Of a DNA stretch of 64,000 nt, positions 34,040 through 45,830 are shown piece after piece; position 1 is the stretch's first letter, and every line of letters starts with the position of its first letter. The DNA is from Bathymodiolus brooksi (taxonomy: Eukaryota > Mollusca > Bivalvia > Mytilida > Modiolidae). The notes beneath the pieces are model-generated. The model had not been told where the DNA came from. It saw only the letters and a list, made by a program, of their open reading frames with translations, and ran no database searches. A program made the position numbers and the translations under genes. Location: NCBI GenBank assembly GCA_963680875.1, contig OY804579.1, forward strand, positions 17,127,506-17,191,505, in the 5' to 3' direction.

Positions 34040-36160
34040 CATGTTTTTATGTTTTATGCTTAGCTGTAGGGATTTGTCCATTCACTTATGTGTACTGTTA
34101 ATATTTTCAACCACCATAATTATCGACATTATGTCACAGGTTCTTGTGGACAGGACCCTATGTTGCTCCCTTTTTTTTTTTTTTTTTTTTACCGTTTTAC
34201 CAGTAGCAGTAATGTGCCAAATTCGTCAACACTTATTTTCTTTTTTTTGGAACCTTTATACGGCTCTAAAGAAATGCATTTTTGTAATGATATCAGTACT
34301 GTATTTAAAGAGATTATTTATAGGTTGCACATTTATTGGTTGTTGATTAACCTCACTAGGTAATATTTCAGCAGTTATAGACAGTGGGGTATAGCTATTA
34401 TCATGTAGAGCGTATCATCTTCCTGAAGGTTTAACATTAATTTCAAACAAAATATAAACTTGTATCATTTAAATGTAACCGGTATGTTTTGTCGTACATT
34501 AAATGTTATATTTCAAGCAAAAATATTCATATTGTACTTACATACTTATTTATCAAAGCACGAAATTGTCCAATCCGGAGAATAACAGGATAAACTAAAT
34601 ATATTCCGAATGCATGTCTTTATTTACTGCTTTTACGTACCATAGCAACGAATGACAACAAACAGAACATTAATAAAGTTATGATTCTTATATGATTTAC
34701 ATAATTAGAAATCCTATACTCTGATTGGGTATAAGCACTTATGGAGGCGGGGTTTTGTCAGTTTATTCATATTGTACTTACATACTTATTTATCAAAGCA
34801 CGAAATTGTCCAATCCGGAGAATAACCATCTTCGCTAGCCAAGGGCTACGATTCGGGTCTCCCTTCTCTCCACCCTTGGCGGATCTAGAATATATTTTGA
34901 AATTCGCGCGCAATGCCACCTGGTGGTTAATTGAAGTTGCGCCCCTTAGATAGTCGTCATCGCCAGCTAATCAGAATCGTTTTGTTATACGTATGTTGGA
35001 GAGTTGAAAATGGCATCGCCCAGTGAAGAAAAACTTATTTGTGATAAATTTAATTTGGAAGCACTTACTGTCAACCAAGTGAAAAGTTTCAAAGCTTTGG
35101 CAGACGGGAAAGATGTTTTCATTGGAACCAAAACCGGAAGTGGCATCTTTGCTTACATTTCGTCGATAACATGTTCTCCGTGTAAAACGTCTTCTGATTG
35201 GATACGTGTACTGGTAGCCGTAACCAATGAAATATTAAAGCGCGAATCCTCAAAATGTATTCTAGATCCGCCAAGGGTGGAGAGAAGGGGGACCCGAATC
35301 GCAACCCTTGGCTAGCGAAGATGGAGAATAACAGGATACATTAAATATATCTCGAATGCATGTCTTTATTTACTGCTTTTACGTACCATAACAACGAATG
35401 ACAACAAACAGAACATTAATAAAGTTATAATTCTTATATGATTTACATAATTAGAAATCCTATACTCTGATTGGGTATAAGCACTTATGGAGGCGGGATT
35501 TTGTCAGTTTATTTTTCGATAGACGATGTTCCCCATACTATTTTTTTCGTAATGTAAACAAAATGGCGGCTTGGATTCCCGATAATAAAGAAAGATAAAA
35601 GAAACAATGTTTATTGTTAATAATCGAGAATTATTGTTAGATATTAAATAAAAAAATTAATTCCAATGAAAAAAAAGCTTGTATTGTTGACATAAAAAAA
35701 ATATTCCGGAAAAAATACTTAAGACAACCATATATCGACTGACTTTTGTAATATATCGTCATCCTGTGACGTTGTTTTACAAGGGACGCTGATTGACACA
35801 AGCTGGTTGCTGATTTATTTTACGATTTTGTGGGCATTTTACTTGTTTGAGTAGCTAAATGCAAAATGCCATCAAATTGGAAAATATCAGTAACTTAATT
35901 ACATCACCGTCTAGTTATAAATGTAGGAAAACAAGGTTAGTTCATTTTGTTATTCATGGCCGACACACATCAATGGAATGTATGTGTGCGTACTGGGGAT
36001 TCCCAATAGTAAATTTTCAAAACAAATGAAAAAAAGACTTATTTACAGAATTATAAGGATTAAACGCATTTTTTCCGGAGTTTATTAATGTATAGCCTGG
36101 AACAAGTCACTCACAAACTTACATAGAAGTCCACATTAAAGATGAAGTGTTGTTACCTCA
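34040..36160 (+). repeat. Repeat C, copy 1 (interrupted)
   Basis: Matches 36420-38175 in the same orientation, with a deletion at its start. The segment 34526-34767 is itself tandemly repeated at 34764-35523, and the second unit holds the Mutator-like element. It shares CAAATTCGTCAACACTTATT, GGTTGTTGATTAACCTCACT and an ATGGCGGCTTGGATTCCC stretch. No protein domain recognised. Confidence 0.75.
34827..35323 (+). mobile_element. Mutator-like nonautonomous element carrying a helicase gene fragment, copy 2
   Basis: Inverted termini of about 78 bp begin CATCTTCGCTAGCCAAGGG. The target duplication is GAGAATAAC (34818-34826 and 35324-35332). The unoccupied site is visible in paralogous sequence at 34578-34586 and 37361-37369, so insertion is directly demonstrated. 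The interior has an open frame from 35010: MASPSEEKLICDKFNLEALT, then KSFKALADGKDVFIGTKTGS. It reads like the Q-motif and Walker A start of a RecQ/DEAD-type helicase and stops being helicase-like right after GSG, as an exon end would. Confidence 0.9.
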
Positions 36161-36419
36161 AAAATGTGTACCCCCTGGAGGTGTTATATATAACTAAACG
36201 AATATTAGAGGTAATAGTTTTTATTCATCCAAACTTATGTATACGTAGGTAAGACCAATTATGTTTTATTTATACACCGGTGAAGTGTATTGGCATAACA
36301 AGTCATGACGTTAGATCGTGTCATTAATATAATAAAACTAAAACGGATGAATGCTGTTTTTAAAAAAAAAATTTCCTGGATACCAAGGTTAGTTGTTGTT
36401 TATCATCAACATGCATATA
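36161..36419. other. No recognised feature between repeat C copies
   Basis: AT-rich. No repeat partner seen elsewhere in the window. Confidence 0.35.
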
Positions 36420-38450
36420 GGTACTTTAAATATTTTCAACCACCAAAATTATCGACATTATATAATAGTTTCAATCAATTTTAACTATTTATATTGATCC
36501 GTGACACCTTTCAAAAGCTTTTTAATACATCTATATCTATTGCTGCTACAATAAGATATTTACAAATAGGCGCTATTTATATTTTTACCCTAGATATAGT
36601 CAACCTTTTACTTCTTCGTTTGTTTATTTGTTGTTTACTGTTATTGATATTTTTTTAACCGACATATATTTCAGGTTTGACACTTTTCAACAGCTCTAAA
36701 TATACATTTTAATGCAACATTTATTAAAAATTTCCTTTCAACCGTCAAAACCACAGTGGACATGTCTATATATGGGTTCTACTATGAAAGAATCACCAGA
36801 TTGCACCCTTGAATTCAATATGTCTAATTATTGGTATGTAATCGAATGAAAAACACCGCATACCTCAAACCCCAGTTTTAATGAGACATTTATGTACACC
36901 TGTGGCGTCCAAAAGGCCAGAAAATGTCACATTTTACATCATAAAAGTGTTGATGCGACGTGATGTATTGTTATGACAGTTACAGTAGCAGTAATATGCC
37001 AAATTCGTCAACACTTATTTTCTGTTTTTTGGAACCTTTACACGGCTCTAAAGAAATGCATTTTTGTAATGATATCAGTACTATATTTGAAGAGATTATT
37101 TATAGGTTGCAAATGTATTGGTTGTTGATTAACCTCACTAGGTAATATTTCAGCAGTTATAGACAGTGGGGTATAGCTATTATCATGTAGAGCGTAACAT
37201 TTCCCTGAAGGTTTAACCCTTAATTTCAAACAAAATATGAACTTGTATCATTTAAATGTAACCGGTATATTTTGTCGTACATTAAATGTTATATTTCAAG
37301 CAAAAATATTCATATTGTACTTACATACTTATTTATCAAAGCACGAAATTGTCCAATCCGGAGAATAACAGGATAAACTAAATATATTCCGAATGCATGT
37401 CTTTATTTACTGCTTTTACGTACCATAGCAACGAATGACAACAAACAGAACATTAATAAAGTTATGATTCTTATATGATTTACATAATTAGAAATCCTAT
37501 ACTCTGATTGGGTATAAGCACTTATGGAGGCGGGGTTTTGTCAGTTTATTTTTCGATAGACGATGTTCACCAGACTATTTTTTTCGTAGTGTAAACAAAA
37601 TGGCGGCTTGGATTCCCGATAATAAAGAAATATAAAAGAAACAATGTTTATTGTTAATAATCGACAATTATTGTTAGATATGAAATAAAAAAAATAATTG
37701 CCAATGAAGAAAAGGCTTGTATTGTTGACATAAAAAAAAATATTCCGGAAAAAATACTTAAGACAACCATCTATCGACTGACTTTTGTAATATATAGTCA
37801 TCCTGTGACGTTGTTTTACAAGGGACGCTGATTGACACAAGATGGTTACTGATTTATTTTACGATTTTGTGGGCATTTTACTTGTTTGAGTAGCTAAATG
37901 CAAAATGCCATCAAATTGGAAAATATCAGTAACTTAATTACATCACCGTCTAGTTATCAGTGTAGGCAAACAAGGTTAGTTCATTTTGTTATTCATGGCC
38001 GACACACATCAATGGAATGTATGTGTGCGTACTGGGGATCCACAAAGGTAAATTTTCAAAACAAATGCAAAAAAAAACTTAGTTACAGAATTATAAGGAT
38101 TAAACGCATTTTTTCCGGAGTTTATTGATGTATAGCCTGGACCAAGTCACTCACAAACTTACATAAAAGTCCTTCGGACTTTTATTTGTTTGTGAGTGAA
38201 TTGGTCTAGATTATACATAAATAAACCCCGGAAAAAATGCGCTTAATCCTATAATAAAAAATACAAAGCAAGCCGTGTGCAACAGAATCAATCAGAAATG
38301 TCCTCACGGAAAATACCGTACCATTAGTAAATTTATGCTTAATACGTGACGTTCGCACGATATTGCGTCCAGTGAAAAATGGTGTCAATGTCTTGATAAA
38401 AAAGTCCAGGATTTCAGCGTTGTAAAGCAAAATTCAAATATGCGTATATC
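36420..38450 (+). repeat. Repeat C, copy 2, ending in a hairpin
   Basis: The fullest copy. 36627-37460 and 38265-38450 are also found inverted at 45830-44959. At 38100-38270 it forms a strong hairpin centred near 38184 (CTTACATAAAAGTCC against GGACTTTTATTTG, with CGCATTTTTTCCGGAG against CCCGGAAAAAATGCG). A 76-residue frame at 37898-38128 has no recognised domain. Confidence 0.7.
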
Positions 38451-38869
38451 TATATAAATCCTAATACAATGTGCTTCTGTCTGGCTATTATTCCAAAGTT
38501 CCTGATAATTTATTCTATTTATTTCAGTGTTCAAAGTTGTACTCTTACGCTAATATTTTGCTGTCCGACGTTACAGTTTGAAGCTCAGAAAATTGGTTTT
38601 TAGTTGGTTTCTCGGTAAACTCGACTCCAAAATGCGCGCAATTTGACATACCAACTCTATGTAATGTGTTTATTGTGACGTCATATCCCCTTAATGTTTA
38701 TTGTATGTTTGTATTGTATTATGCTATGATGGGCTGTATAACTTCAACCCCTTTGCGGTACAATTGTGCATCAATAAATATATTGGTTTTGAATATAGGT
38801 GAAATACTGCTGACATTATGCTAAGTAACAATCATTCAAACCATCTAATAATGTCTAGATATTAAAGGG

Positions 38870-39155
38870 GACCATCGAAGGACAGACAATACAATGGCCA
38901 AAAGTAACAGGACAAAAGAAGATCTACAAAGCTCTTCATCTAAAGATGGAGCAACACGAACCCAATAACAAAGAAAAACAAGAAAGAACAAAGAAAAGAA
39001 AAAACGGTGGTCATCAAGTGTTATTGTGTAGGAAGAGTTTGAAGATATCAAAGGGGCAATCAAAATGCAATGGCCAAAAGAAAAAGTACAGAAGGACAAA
39101 CAACGATCAACAAAACATACATATAAAGCTAAGGATCGAGTAACACGAACCCAAC
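38870..39155 (+). repeat. Two repeat B fragments
   Basis: Fragments at 38870-38970 and 39030-39155, both ending in the GAGCAACACGAACCC or GAGTAACACGAACCC motif. Confidence 0.65.
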
Positions 39156-39171
39156 TATTTCACTCTGCCAA

Positions 39172-39300
39172 TCTATGCATGTCCAAAAATACTTGATATT
39201 GCACGGTAGAGACGGCACCGATATCAGCAGGCAGAGGAAATAACTTTGTATTCTGTGTTCTGTCATAGACAGACAGCATTGTCATTGACGTATGTAAAAA
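39172..39300 (-). CDS. Coding-like fragment, possibly part of a Kelch-type repeat
   Basis: The minus-strand frame reads MLSVYDRTQNTKLFPLPADI then GAVSTVQYQVF and ends in TGA. The VYDRTQNTK-LPLP pattern resembles a Kelch blade, and a clearer Kelch fragment lies at 46589-46714. It is short and isolated, so the call is tentative. Confidence 0.25.
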
Positions 39301-39555
39301 AAAAGTAAAAAAGCCTCTATTCAATTTTTAATTACATTGACCTGGTATAACTTCATTGTGTTATTCATTGCCGACATCGTTATTGGCCTTTTGACTGATG
39401 AATTGACCAGATATTTTAAGCAAAATACAAATGTAGGTAATTACTTAAAGATTAATTGTGACTTCAGATCAAAAACAGGAAGTACGATATACAAACAGGA
39501 ACTATAACATAAGAAACAGTAACAACAATTTAACAACAATAACAAGTTAAGAATA

Positions 39556-40302
39556 GGATCTTTTTCAAACAAAATTCATAAAGGTAAAACATGCTACTCC
39601 GAGGAACAAGTGATCAGTATGCTGGAGTTCCTCATCGATAACATATTTGTCTCCTTTGGAGGGACACTGTTTCAGCAGGTCGTCGGCATACCAATGGGTA
39701 CGAATTGTGCCCCTCTTCTAGCCGATTTATTTTTATACTGATATGAGTCGGAGTTGCTTCAAAAGCTTGTAAAAGATAAGAAGATTCATGAGGCTAGAGC
39801 CTTTAATTTCACATACAGGTATATTGATGACGTTTTATCTATCAATAATTCTAGATTTGCAGAATTTCTTCCATTGATATATCCTCCAGAGCTGGAAGTT
39901 AAAGAGACCACCGATACAGCTTCGTCCGCATCATTTTTGGACTTATACCTCGAATTTGACGACAGTGGTCAACTCAGTACTAAAATTTATGATAAGCGGG
40001 ACGACTTCAATTTTAAAATCATAAATTTTCCAAACATGTGCCGCAATATACCAGCTTCTCCTGCATATGGTGTTTACATCTCGCAATTGATTCGCTATGC
40101 AAGGGCCAGTAGCAATTATTCTGATTTCCTGAAACGTCATCTTCATCTGAGAAACAGGCTACTGGACCAGGGCTATAAAAAGATTCGCCTTATTCGATCT
40201 TTTAAAAAGTTTATATTCCGATACCAATATCTTGTCCAAATATATTCCGTCTCTGCAGAAAAAATTATAAGCGATGCATTTTCATATAGTGAAAATGTAT
40301 AA
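39556..40302 (+). pseudogene. Reverse transcriptase fragment, copy 1
   Basis: The frame begins near 39556 (FSNKIHKGKTCYSEEQVISM). It contains the palm motifs IPMGTNCAPLLADLFLY and FTYRYIDDVLSINN, followed by LDLYLEFD, IYDKRDDFNFKIINFP and IPASPAYGVYISQLIRYARA. A TGA follows DLFLY at 39738, where relatives have a sense codon, so the frame is split. The type resembles transposon reverse transcriptases common in bivalves and amphioxus, Penelope-like in motif spacing, but the exact clade is not certain. The 3' UTR continues to about 40650 (CGGTAATTTTGTTATTACCC). Confidence 0.75.
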
Positions 40303-40744
40303 AGATAAAGAAGTCAAATTATTTTTTTGTCAATGTGTGACGTAAAAATATTTTTGACATTTACGTCACCGAATATGTTACTGCTTTGACAACTATTTTA
40401 CCTATTTTGTTCCTGTATTTAAATACTGTTACAGTGACAGCCGGAACCTTTGAACCGTAATGAGAGCGGGAGGTTTCTGATTCAACCCACCATTTCTTTA
40501 GAAATGCCTGTACCAAGTCAGGGTCATTACGGTTTTCACAGTTTTCCGGTTGTTGACTGATTTTGTCTGTTTATATAATTATGAGTTTTGACTTTCCCTT
40601 TGTAAGATTGTTCGGAGTTCGGTAATTTTGTTATTACCCTTATCTACAAAATTTACAATTTGTGAATGACATACAAGAAAATATAGCAAATTGAATACAA
40701 GTCATAGATAATACAATGTTTAATGAAAATAACGACATAACAGT

Positions 40745-40840
40745 TAGCTCGGGTGCTCCAGAAGGGTAAGCAGTTCCTGCTGCACTAATGGCACCCGTCG
40801 TGTTACTCTTGTTGCAAACTCGTTATTAGTCATGAATGTT
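40745..40840 (+). repeat. Repeat B 3' fragment
   Basis: Contains GGGTGCTCCAGAAGGGTAAG and GGCACCCGTCGTGTTACTC. Confidence 0.65.
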
Positions 40841-40849
40841 ATATAAGCA

Positions 40850-41987
40850 GAATAATGTTTGCTTAGTATTTCAATTTATAATATAGAATCAAATATTTCA
40901 TTTTGATTTCTTTGTAAAAATAAAAATGCAATATTTTCAGATATTTTTACTAGTCTTCCTTCATAAATATACCTAAAATGTAGATCATTTCCGAATGAGT
41001 TAAAAATATTGCATCATGACCGATATTGCATTCCATTCTTTCTCCTTTAAGTTTGGTACGCACTAGAGAGGTTCCGAGTTAAACTATATGTGCACGCAAG
41101 CAGACGAAAGATAACCAAGATGGCGGAATAATATTAAATACATGTTGCAAAGAAATATGGTTAAATGTAACTGTCACAGATTGAAATATTTGACCAGTAC
41201 TATATCATAAAAGTGTTATTGCACTCATATTGAGGAATATTGTTCCTCGCAGTATATCATATTGCTCGGGACAATATTCCTCAATATTAGTGCAATAACC
41301 CTATATTATTGGGAAGAAATGTGTTTAATATGTAGATATACTTAGATATTAAAATGAATACAAACCGTCTTCATACCTAAACATATAATGATGTTGTTTC
41401 AATTCAAAACCTATATTTACAGTGTGTGGGCAGTTGGTGGAAAATAATCAATCAATTTTTAAACTTTCTTTTTATTAATATTATCACAATATTTCAGTTG
41501 CATAAAATATGTCATATTCTCTCTCTGTGCGAACACAGAGGTGTTAATATGACATTGCATCTCTGGCTTATGATGAATATAACCTCTCATCCAGCTATCA
41601 ATTGGTTGTGTGGAAAGTACCAAATGTATAACGCCTTGCACACAAAGCACCACAATTTTTACAACATCTCCTGAGAGACAACAACTTGATTGTAATATTC
41701 CTTAGATACTGTCCCTTTCACGGAAACTAATCTATTATTTCCTGTATTTCCCTATTCACATGTGACAATCACAATTTCCACCCATATTCAAATCCTAGTG
41801 ATGCCCATTTGACCTTCACACTGATTGAATGTTTAGTAAACAACTTTTCGTCATATATATGTATATAGATAAGATGCTTAATTAATAATATACAGGATGT
41901 CCTTCTATATTTACTGTTAATTTGTAAATATAAATTTAAACAATATTTACGAAGTAGAAAAGTTGTTCATACATCATTAAAAATAAT
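40850..41987. other. Intergenic with one hairpin
   Basis: A hairpin at 41213-41310 pairs GTTATTGCACTCATATTGAG with CTCAATATTAGTGCAATAAC. The rest holds nothing recognised; frames at 41426-41674 are on both strands and not convincing. Confidence 0.45.
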
Positions 41988-43164
41988 TTACTCGCAGTGT
42001 ATAACCGGACAGTTTTCAAAAACGAAGTTGCTGTACTGTCCGACCAGGTTAGTTGCTTGCAGAAATTTCAACATATTTGGATGATTATCCGTGATTTATT
42101 CTTTGAAAGTGGATAAACCGAAGCAACAAAAATTAAAAAAAATACTGCAAAGGTATGTCATTTATATTTCTGATCAAATAACAGTGCCCTATTTGAACAT
42201 TGAAACTGGAAATCGCCGTTTAAACATCGGTGGATGGTATGTTTTCGCTCGAAGAAAGGGGTTAAAAATCTATTTTTTCTCCACGAAATCTTTAAATTAT
42301 GTCAAATATTTTCTCACTATCTGATGAAATAGACATCGACGTTTTCAATGCAAGGAAAATATGACCGTAAACGTACTCATTTTCCTTATTATGGGTGCAT
42401 TTAACATCATTCTTCATTGTACGTCACTGTACGCCTAATTACTACTGTACGTTATCATTAATTGCTGAATCTTAAAACTCATCTGTCCGCCTAATTGTTT
42501 TTTTTTGTTAAAGTTGATCGAGAACTTTTCTACAGTCTAATCCTTTACAAATTTCGTTTTACCGAAAATTAAGATAGTTTATGTGTTGCCTGCATTGGAG
42601 GACTTGTAAGGAACTACATTTACCAGATATTCAGTAATCTTAGATTATATGTGATTCAAATACATTTGTATCTTATTCCCAGTTTTTGGAACAAGTTAAA
42701 TGAGTTTTCTTCCTCTAGCAGCAGGTGTCTATACATTGACTGCAATGATTGTCTTTTACAACTACGTGATTGATACGAATATAGTGCTTCATACATTAGG
42801 AATTAATTCTCGCCACAATGTACCGGTGTAATATAAGACGAGTCCCGAGAGTAATGCGTATTTTTAAAACAATGGTATGTCTGTGACGTCATCAGATGAA
42901 CAGCTTTGGCGAAGTTGAGTTGGATGAAGAACGATTTTTTTCTCTGTCCTCTGTTGATTCAGAATAATAAAACATTTATAGCATGGTAATGTCCGGACAC
43001 ATGCAGATTTGTTCACCCTAGAAAATCATAATTTCCTTCGGACGGAGCCCTCAGGATATGCTTTTCGTCGGGTGAACAAAGTTTAATGTTTATCCTACAA
43101 TCAAGCTATTTGCGGCCTAATAACAGGGATCGGATGAACTTGAGTCGTATTAGGTCATAGACTG

Positions 43165-43551
43165 TTACTTGTAGTTAAATACTTTGCCGCATGTTTCACA
43201 CGTCACTTTCAAGGCGCTGTGGTGGCTAGAAAGATGTCCCCTAAAATTCCATAGTTGGTGGAACCCCTTATTGCACACGGCGCGGGTGAATCTAAACTTT
43301 TGCTGATATTTAATTTTTGTATGAACTTGCATACCATAACGACTGCGGAAAGATTTTCCACACTGGTCACAAATATGGCTTATCTGGTTTATATTGACAT
43401 CACATAACGTATTTTTAACATGTCGGTACTGGTGCCTTTTCAAACTAGTTTTATACTTGGTGGTAATTGGGCACTTGTTACAGGAGAAGGTGGTAACAAC
43501 TTCCTCAATTGATTCCTCAACTGGTACAACCTCAAAAGACCGGTCCATTAT
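43165..43551 (-). pseudogene. C2H2 zinc-finger exon, truncated
   Basis: The exon starts at 43551 after TTGATTTCAG and reads IMDRSFEVVPVEESIEEVV. Fingers follow: CNKCPITTKYKTSLKRHQYRH with its C2H2 set, CDQCGKSFRSRYGMQVH with the last His replaced, then FTRAVCNKGFHQLWNFRGHL in which the first Cys is lost. A final CETCGKVFNYK stops before its histidines. The first coding exon could be the ATG frame in the right terminal repeat (MIIRDLFFENGSTEA at 44857, ending AAG before GTATGT near 44789), whose phase fits. Probably a decayed transposon- or host-derived regulator. Confidence 0.55.
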
Positions 43552-43599
43552 CTGAAATCAAAACAAGATAGACATGGTAGTGTTATCTATGAAAATATA

Positions 43600-43935
43600 T
43601 TAAATTGTATTAGATTAAATTAGATTAGATTTTTGTATTCTAGTTCGCAAATATGGAATGATTTACCTATGGAAGTGAAAAGCTGTAAAACACTTTCTTC
43701 ATTTAAAAGTAAATGTTAAGAACATTTTCTATCATTATCAAGTTATTGTGCTTTATATGTAAATATCAGTTTGTTTAGTTTTCTCTGAAATATCTGTTTA
43801 ATTTTCTCCAAATGCTTGTATATTTGATATTTAAATTTGTTGTACATATTGATGCTATTTTGAGACCCTCAGGGAGATTAGATCTTGCTAATGGGGTTAT
43901 GCTCTTGAAATAAAGATAATTTATTTATTTATCTA
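43600..43935 (+). mobile_element. LINE 3' end (L2/CR1-like)
   Basis: An open segment reads SSQIWNDLPMEVKSCKTLSS then FKSKC, the usual C-terminal end of the LINE reverse-transcriptase protein. It is followed by a GACCCTCAGGGAGATTAG-type 3' UTR and an AAATAAAGATAATTTATTTA tail. It is inserted within the 41993-44953 element. Confidence 0.7.
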
Positions 43936-43949
43936 TAACAGAAAACTAA

Positions 43950-44300
43950 AAGCAACCGGATTATGTGTCTGTAAGACACGGATGCCCCTCCCGTATATAC
44001 GAAGTCTGAGAAATGGACATACACACTTAATTTAACAAAAGTCATTCAAGCGTACAATGTAGGTCAGGGTGACCCATTTGATGTTGGAATGTGCTTCACT
44101 ATATATGATGATTATACAGTCATGTGAAATACCTTTGGTCTATCATACGTGGTTCCTGAGAAATACAGCTAAACAACTTAATCAAAAGGACCACACATAC
44201 GGACGTACAGACGGACAAGGGTAAATCTATATACCCTTCCACATTCGTGGTCGGGGCAAAACAAAATAAGGACATAATTTTTCAATGAAATGCACTTTCC
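43950..44300 (+). repeat. Common interspersed repeat, bivalve type
   Basis: Includes TGTGTCTGTAAGACACGGAT, GCCCCTCCCGTATATACG and ACAGACGGACAAGGG. I recall this arrangement as frequent in bivalve genomes; no copy-number evidence inside the window. Confidence 0.4.
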
Positions 44301-44958
44301 AATTTGTTTTTTGGCAAGATCTGGTATTGATTTTATTTCAAAAACTGTCCATAATCTTTTTGTCAGCAAAAGGTCGTAACTTTACTACACGTTTTACAAT
44401 TAAAGATGAGTAAAAAAGTATGAAATTTTAGAACATCAGATAATAACTTCGAAACTTGAAGGAATACACAATTTTGCGGACAGGCTAGAAATATCCGTTA
44501 GCTATTGGGCGAACAGTGACGAAGAATGAAGGACGATGTTAAATGCACCCGTCGTAAGGAAAATGAGTGCGTTTACGGTCATATTTTCCTTGCATTGAAA
44601 ACGTCGATATCTATTTCATCAGATAGTGAGAACATATTTGACATAAATTAAAGAATAAGTGGAGAAAAATTACATTTTTAACCTCTTTCTTCGAGCGAAA
44701 ACATCCTATCCGCCGATGTTTAAACGACGATTTCCAGTTTCAGTGTTCAAATAGGGCACTGTTATTTGATCAGAAATATAAATGACATACCTTTGCAGTA
44801 ATTTTTATTTTTGTTGCTTCGGTTGATCCGTTTTCAAAGAATAAATCACGGATAATCATCTAAAAATGTCAAAAATTCTGCAAGCACTTAACCGTACCTG
44901 GTCGGACAGTACTGCAACTTCCGTTTTTGAAAACTGTCCGGTTATACACTGTGTTACT

Positions 44959-45830
44959 AATGATACGGTATTGTCCATGAGAACATTTCTGATTGATTCT
45001 GTTGCACACGGGTGGTTTTGTATTTTTTATAACTTTATTAATGTTCTGCTTGTTGTCATTCGTTGCTATGGTACGTAAAAGCAGTAAATAAAGACATGTA
45101 TTCGGGATATAGTTAGCTTATCCTGTTATTCTCCGGAATGGACAATTTCGTGCTTTGATAAATAAGTATGTAAGTACAATATGAATATTTTTGCTTGAAA
45201 TATAACATTTAATGTACGACAAAACATACCGGTTACATTTAAATGATACAAGTTTATATTTTGTTTGAAATTAAGGGTTAAATCTTCAGGGAAATGTTAC
45301 GCTCTACATGATAATAGCTATACCCCACTGTCTATAACTGCTGGAATATTACCAAGTGAGGTTAATCAACAACCAATAAATTTCCAACCTATAAATAATC
45401 TCTTCAAATATAGTACTGATATTATTACAAAAATGCATTTCCTTAGAGCCGTGTAAAGGTTCCAAAAAACAGAAAATAAGTGTTGACGAATTTGGCACAT
45501 TACTGCTACTGTAACTGTCATTACAATACATCACGTCGCATCAACACTTTTATGATGTAAAATGTGACATTTTCTGGCTTTTTGGACGCCACAGATGTGA
45601 ATAAATGTCTCATTAAAACTGGGGTTTGAAGTATGCGGTGTTTTTCATTCGATTACATACCAATAATTAGACATATTGAATTCAAGGGTGCAATCTGGTG
45701 ATTTTTTCATAGTAGAACCCATATATAGACATGTCCACTGTGGTTTTAACGGTTGAAAGGAAATTTTTAATTAAAGTTGCATTAAAATGTATATTTAGAG
45801 CTGTTAAAAAAATATCAATAACAGTAAATA
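44959..45830 (-). repeat. Repeat C, copy 3 (inverted, internally deleted)
   Basis: Inverted relative to 36420-38450. It joins sequence equivalent to 38265-38430 directly to sequence equivalent to 37460-36627, so the middle 0.8 kb is missing. It abuts the long-terminal element on one side and the reverse transcriptase 3' end on the other. Confidence 0.75.

Larger units (their letters stand above)
41993..44953. mobile_element. 2.96-kb element with long inverted termini beginning CRCAGTG
   Basis: Terminal inverted repeats of about 440 bp (41993-42435 and 44953-44515) start CGCAGTGTATAACC on the left and CACAGTGTATAACC on the right. They are flanked by a 5 bp direct repeat TTACT (41988-41992 and 44954-44958). 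A related unoccupied sequence, AATTTACTAATGG, is seen on the minus strand near 38333. 5 bp duplications with a CACNRTG-like tip are known in Transib and RAG-type transposons. No transposase of that type was found inside, so the class remains open. The interior holds a truncated zinc-finger exon, a LINE 3' tail and a common bivalve-type repeat. Confidence 0.65.

Noticed and set aside
33663..34363. Cys/Phe-rich frames near the spacer edge
   Set aside because: Low-complexity translation of T-rich DNA and a poly-T run.
38140..38230. Exact centre of the giant palindrome at the 38184 hairpin
   Set aside because: The hairpin belongs to repeat C, and flanking sequence on the two sides does not continue the arm homology; the arms stop at 33247 and 46717.
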